DNA of 64,000 bases from Okeania sp. SIO2B3. Lineage in GTDB: Bacteria > Cyanobacteriota > Cyanobacteriia > Cyanobacteriales > Microcoleaceae. Made by a program: the position numbers and the translations under genes. The stretch is taken from contig NZ_JAAHGH010000003.1 in NCBI RefSeq assembly GCF_010672525.1, forward strand, positions 62,001 to 126,000. The letters are read 5' to 3'. Shown in pieces: positions 60,343 through 64,000 of this stretch. Position 1 is the stretch's first letter; each line of letters starts with the position of its first letter. The notes under the pieces are model-generated. The model was not told the DNA's origin and did not search any database. It worked only from the letters and a program-made list of their open reading frames with translations.

Positions 60343-60957
60343 TCAATCAATGTTACAGGCATTAAGGCGAGCTAAAAAGTATACTGCTAGTTTAGCTCCA
60401 TAAGGAGAATCCCACCAAGCAACAGGAAAACAACCTTTAGGTGCTTCTAGACTAAAATTCAGTTTTTCATAAGGTATTGATTTATTGTTTGATAATAATC
60501 CAAGTCGTTCACAGGTCATATTCAACACTTTCATATCTATTTGAGAAATATCATAAGTTCCTCCCATACTTTCATAAATTTTCTTTTGTATACTAAAGCC
60601 AAAATGACCTTTACTATAATTCATCCAAAGCTCGTCGATTAAATTTATTACGCTACATGGAAATTTTATAACATCATCAGGAGTCAGTTTTTCTTTGTCA
60701 GTTTGACCAGATATTTCTAACATTACTTTTGCAGTTTCTTGGTCTGCTTCTTTCCATTTTCCTGCGGATAATAAATCTCTTAATTTTCCGTAGCGGTAAA
60801 TATCAGAAATCAACATTAATGCTTCATCTAACTTTTTTTCTAGTTGAGCTACTCTTTCTGATAATTCTAACTCCCTTGAATTTTGTTGTGATGAGAAAGA
60901 TTCATCAGAGGAAATAGTAGATGTATTTATCTCTTTATATTCTATTTCGTTAGACAT
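60343..60957 (-). CDS. GUN4-domain protein
   Basis: Product of 204 aa. Residues 20-50 are a coiled coil (RELELSERVAQLEKKLDEALML). The GUN4 domain follows (about 55-195): LRDLLSAGKWKEADQETAKVMLE, FPCSVINLIDELWMNYSKGHFGFSIQKKIYESMG. GUN4 binds porphyrins and boosts magnesium chelatase in chlorophyll synthesis. Cyanobacteria carry several GUN4-domain paralogues, many not chlorophyll-related, and this one with an N-terminal coiled coil is probably such a paralogue. GGAG before ATG 60957. Confidence 0.88.
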   Translation of the reverse strand: MSNEIEYKEINTSTISSDESFSSQQNSRELELSERVAQLEKKLDEALMLISDIYRYGKLRDLLSAGKWKEADQETAKVMLEISGQTDKEKLTPDDVIKFPCSVINLIDELWMNYSKGHFGFSIQKKIYESMGGTYDISQIDMKVLNMTCERLGLLSNNKSIPYEKLNFSLEAPKGCFPVAWWDSPYGAKLAVYFLARLNACNID

Positions 60958-61044
60958 AATTACTCCAAAAATTTTGCTCTAAACTATTTTTTTAGTATTT
61001 AGTAGTTCCTGGTTAGGGAAAAGTGGTAATAGTTTCTGACTTGA

Positions 61045-61165
61045 TTATTTACTGAATAATTAAGGTTTAAAGCCTCTCCTTTAAAAAGAGAAATAAGAAA
61101 AAATTTTCCTTTTAGTCGATCCTCTTCTTTTTAGAGAGAGGTAATTATCAATTATCAATTCTTGA
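61045..61165 (+). repeat. Repeat-B copy
   Basis: ACTGAATAATTAAGGTTTAA, CCTCTCCTTTAAAAAGAGA, TCGATCCTCTTCTTT, GAGGTAATTATCAATTATC. It lies between the SGNH and GUN4 genes. Confidence 0.65.
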
Positions 61166-61206
61166 AAGTATTGACTTTCTCACAAATCCTGTACATATTT
61201 TTATAG

Positions 61207-62133
61207 TTAATTCTGCTCTAGAATTGATTTACTAATTACTTCACTAATAACTAAATTACCTTCAGGACTTAAATGAATATGGTCTCGATATAAACTATCT
61301 GGTTCTGAGACAGATTTAAAAATAGGTAGTAAATCTAGATATAAAATATTCTCTGCCTGAGTAAATTCTTCTAAACGTTTACGAGTTTTAATTTCATAAT
61401 CGCGGGGTCCAGGTTCACTTACTTCCCGTAGTAAAGGAGTCATTGCTAGAATAAATTTAGCATTGTTTAAATTAGCCAATTCATGAATTTTTTTAATTGC
61501 TACTAAATTAAAACCAATCCGGTCGCCTTCTTCTTTAATTTCAGGAACTTTTGGAGCCTTGAAAAAATAACGATTTATCAATTCTGCAATAGCTGAAGGA
61601 GGTTTTTTATCTGGATAATTGCGGTCTAGTCCGACCACGGATGAACTAGGTGCTTTAGCAAATAAATCATCAGTATTAATTAGTAATATTACTATTTGAG
61701 AATTAAACAAACCGAACTTTTCTAAATAAGCAAATTCATTTCTCGGACCCCAAGAATTAGCTGAGGCATTAAGAACTTCAACTATTTTATCTTTACCAAA
61801 TTTTTCACTTAAATAGTTTTCTATAATTGCAGAAACTGTATCATTTTGGTCAGTCCACCAATTACCATTAGCCACAGAGTCTCCTACAAGAAATATTCTC
61901 AATGTAGTATTTTCTTTTGACTCTTCTATTGGTTTTGACCGCATAGAATACTGATTGATTTTGATGCGATTTCCAAAGCGACTAACATTTTGATTTGGTG
62001 CTAAGAGATAACCAATTTGATTATCTGCAATATAAGTCAGAGGATTACCAAAACCCACTATAACTCGGAGTCCTATTTCCAATATCCCCAATAATCCAAG
62101 TATAAGTGCTGAAATTATAAGTAGAATTTTCAC
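61207..62133 (-). CDS. Membrane-anchored SGNH/GDSL hydrolase
   Basis: Product of 308 aa from a GTG start. Residues 1-22 form an anchor helix (LLIISALILGLLGILEIGL). SGNH blocks: IFLVGDSVANGNWW with nucleophile Ser86, the N block NASANSWGPRNEF, LINTDDLF, and the C-terminal DHIHLSPEGN with Asp284 and His287 completing the triad. Such enzymes remove acyl groups from polysaccharides or lipids at the cell surface; the substrate is unknown. It lies near the GUN4 gene but there is no evidence of linkage. Confidence 0.85.
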   Translation of the reverse strand: MKILLIISALILGLLGILEIGLRVIVGFGNPLTYIADNQIGYLLAPNQNVSRFGNRIKINQYSMRSKPIEESKENTTLRIFLVGDSVANGNWWTDQNDTVSAIIENYLSEKFGKDKIVEVLNASANSWGPRNEFAYLEKFGLFNSQIVILLINTDDLFAKAPSSSVVGLDRNYPDKKPPSAIAELINRYFFKAPKVPEIKEEGDRIGFNLVAIKKIHELANLNNAKFILAMTPLLREVSEPGPRDYEIKTRKRLEEFTQAENILYLDLLPIFKSVSEPDSLYRDHIHLSPEGNLVISEVISKSILEQN

Positions 62134-62241
62134 TAATCTAAATTAAATAAATGAATCAATTTTATTTTCAATGATTTAGTCTCTAGTCTTGAGGGTAATA
62201 AATATTGCTTTTTTGACCGATTATATTATTATTTACTAATT

Positions 62242-62514
62242 AGGGCTTGCTGATTAATTATCAAACCATTAACAAGTAAAGGTTGGAGCCTTCTTTGATT
62301 CCCCAAAAGTGTGCTGGTTTTAGTCTAAAACCCTCAAAAAGGCACGCATAAAAGGCAAACCTTCGGACAGAAAAATTGAGGGACAAAACGCCCGCTCCTA
62401 TCTCCTCGCTCATTCCCTGTTTTTCCTGTCTTCCCCTCCCCTCCACGGTCGGGGGAGGGGCTAGGGGTGGGTTGTCTCCTACCCCTACCAAAAGACTTTC
62501 CATACGCAAACCCT
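62242..62514. repeat. MITE-A copy (273 bp)
   Basis: AGGGCTTGCTGATTAATTATC to ACTTTCCATACGCAAACCCT, AATT on both sides. It is one of the most complete copies. The 82-aa track ORF inside it is repeat. Confidence 0.85.
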
Positions 62515-64000
62515 AATTCTCAATATTTTCTATAGATAAATAATAGCTAAAATTGGCTGAAAATAGTTGGAATTACTACTGATGAAAATTTCCTATGATT
62601 GACAAAGTTCATAAACATTATAATTCAAATAAAATTTCTTATATAGTACTAAGTAAATAGGGTGCGGACATTTCTCTACTTCCTACTCTTTTACAAGCAA
62701 AATTTATTGTCAAACACCAAAAAATTTACTGCTTATAGATATCTATATTTATCCTATCTTAATTTTAAGAAGTTATAGATCGCCATACATTATCATAATG
62801 TAAAGATTCAGCTATTAGCACCTGGGGGATGCTACGCAAACAGCAATAACACCCTGCTTTTTAGGGCAGGGTTTAAATTCAAATAGATTTGAACGACTTT
62901 TGTAGTAAGATTTAATCCGGACTGAATTAATACAACTTTGAAAGTTTACCAAAAGTAATAACTGATAGCTGATAACGCAGTTCCTCCGATAGGAGGCTAG
63001 CTGACTGCTGTTTGCGCAGCATTCCGTAGGAAATGCTTAGATCATAATAACGCTCAAATCTAAGCATTTAATTTATTGACACTCTCATGACTAAATCACA
63101 TATTATAGAGGGAGTCCTCTTACCAGTTTTTGATAGTATTTAACAGATTTTTCAGTATAAATATTATCATACTAAAAATTTATACACTAAAATCAAATTT
63201 TGATAGGACTTAGACAAAAACACTATATGTAGCAATAAAAAACTATAGTGCCACACTATCCATAGTTTTTATAGCTGAAAAATGCCTAAGTTCTGTTTGA
63301 TTAAGTAAGGGAACATAAATAAACATTAAAACGAAGAATCTGAAAATAAAGCCAGAAGACAGTTTTCAAGCTTGTTTTCATAATTTTGAATTTCCATCAC
63401 CATTTTACGAATAATTAAACCCACCTACTTAATATTCCTATAGAAGAAAAGACATAGGCAAGAAAACTTTTATAACTATTATAGATACAGCATATTCGCT
63501 TATTTATGTGGTACAATTGATGGCTTAAACAATTAATAATTAATAATTAATAATTAATAATTACCTCTCCTTGAAAACGGATAGGATTGACTCAAAGGAA
63601 AAATTTTTTCTTTTTTCCCCTTAAAAGGGGAGGCGCATACCCACAATTTCTCGGTAAAATTTTTTCCTTGTTCCCGGCTTCCCTACTCCCTAAAACCATC
63701 AATATATGTACTTTCAGAGAGTAGGAAACTGCTGTATTTTCAATAAAATAAATATAAAATAGCGTCAAGTAAAGTATGGAATATTCAATAATTTGAAGAA
63801 CAAACTATATAAAGTTTTAAAATTATGATGACCAAAAATTGACATAATACTAGCAGAGTCTAGATAATAAGTACCTTCTAGGCCATAATTTCTAGTGTAA
63901 ATTCTGTTATGTTATTGCAAAATAACCGTGGTTTCAGGTAAACCCGTGGACTTAAAGCAAATATTTAAAACCAGACATCCAATCATTGGGGTAGTACATT
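62515..64000. other. Non-coding tail of the window
   Basis: Contains SDR pieces (GGGGATGCTACGCAAACAGC at 62825; GTTTGCGCAGCATTCCGTAG at 63009) and a hairpin ACACCCTGCTTTTTAGGGCAGGGT at 62850. It also has the ACTATAGTGCCACACTAT tract at about 63245 and a Repeat-B copy at 63530-63660. No gene is seen. Confidence 0.6.

Noticed and set aside
1-64000. tRNA or rRNA genes
   Set aside because: No convincing T-arm or cloverleaf was seen by eye on either strand; a covariance search could still find one.

Overview
The window reads as chromosomal DNA of a filamentous cyanobacterium. Evidence: thylakoid cytochrome b6f genes (petC-petA), a GUN4-domain protein, a DUF3067 protein, an SLH/OprB porin, a Mn-type superoxide dismutase with a lipoprotein leader, and scattered HIP1 octamers (GCGATCGC). 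The DNA is visibly AT-rich, gene-poor and full of dispersed repeats and dead transposons. I infer a large-genome marine oscillatorian of the Trichodesmium/Okeania/Moorena type; the genus is not proven by the sequence.

Layout. 0-4.3 kb: a transposase relic split by two MITE-like elements, then two small conserved or hypothetical genes. 4.3-6.8 kb: a restriction-modification pair (C5-cytosine methyltransferase plus BsuBI/PstI-type endonuclease) and a small membrane protein. 6.9-9.3 kb: a long non-coding tandem array. 9.3-13.7 kb: uvrA, a second repeat array and a Uma2-family gene. 14.5-17.1 kb: a NACHT-type NTPase with membrane segments, preceded by a 124-aa gene sharing its N-terminal tag. 17.2-18.5 kb: a triple 478-bp repeat. 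18.5-21.5 kb: sodA and an unassigned 403-aa gene. 23.3-27.3 kb: a signalling cluster (histidine kinase, remnant of a duplicated kinase, REC protein, REC-PAS-GGDEF). 27.4-30.6 kb: tnpB relic, nested MITEs and an ApeA-like HEPN gene. 31-36.8 kb: porin, TnpB element, petA, petC. 36.8-43.8 kb: TnpB relics, DUF3067, decayed csaA-like and aldo/keto reductase genes, and an MscS channel with a cyclic-nucleotide-binding domain. 43.8-46.4 kb: tatC and gpsA. 46.5-49.7 kb: two decayed IS elements around a universal stress protein. 50.5-54 kb: two secreted-type proteins sharing an N-terminal leader, then an ABC exporter. 55.4-62.1 kb: SpoIIAA-like protein, AEC transporter, a broken dipeptidase, a small membrane protein, GUN4 protein and an SGNH hydrolase. 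The remainder is repeat-rich and non-coding.

How it fits together. Housekeeping genes (uvrA, petCA, tatC, gpsA) sit as islands among mobile debris. PetC carries a twin-arginine signal and so depends on Tat translocation; tatC lies 7 kb away. Three separate candidate defence loci (restriction-modification, NACHT pair, ApeA-like HEPN) lie within the first 31 kb. The most unusual signals are the tag shared by the NACHT protein and its 124-aa neighbour, short GC-rich palindromic inserts that keep reading frame inside tnpB relics, a roughly 230-280 bp MITE family with TIR AGGGYTTGC and 4-bp target duplications, and an inverted pair of repeats flanking uvrA. I found no tRNA, rRNA or CRISPR array by eye. 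All coordinates of repeats are hand-read; boundaries of decayed elements are approximate.
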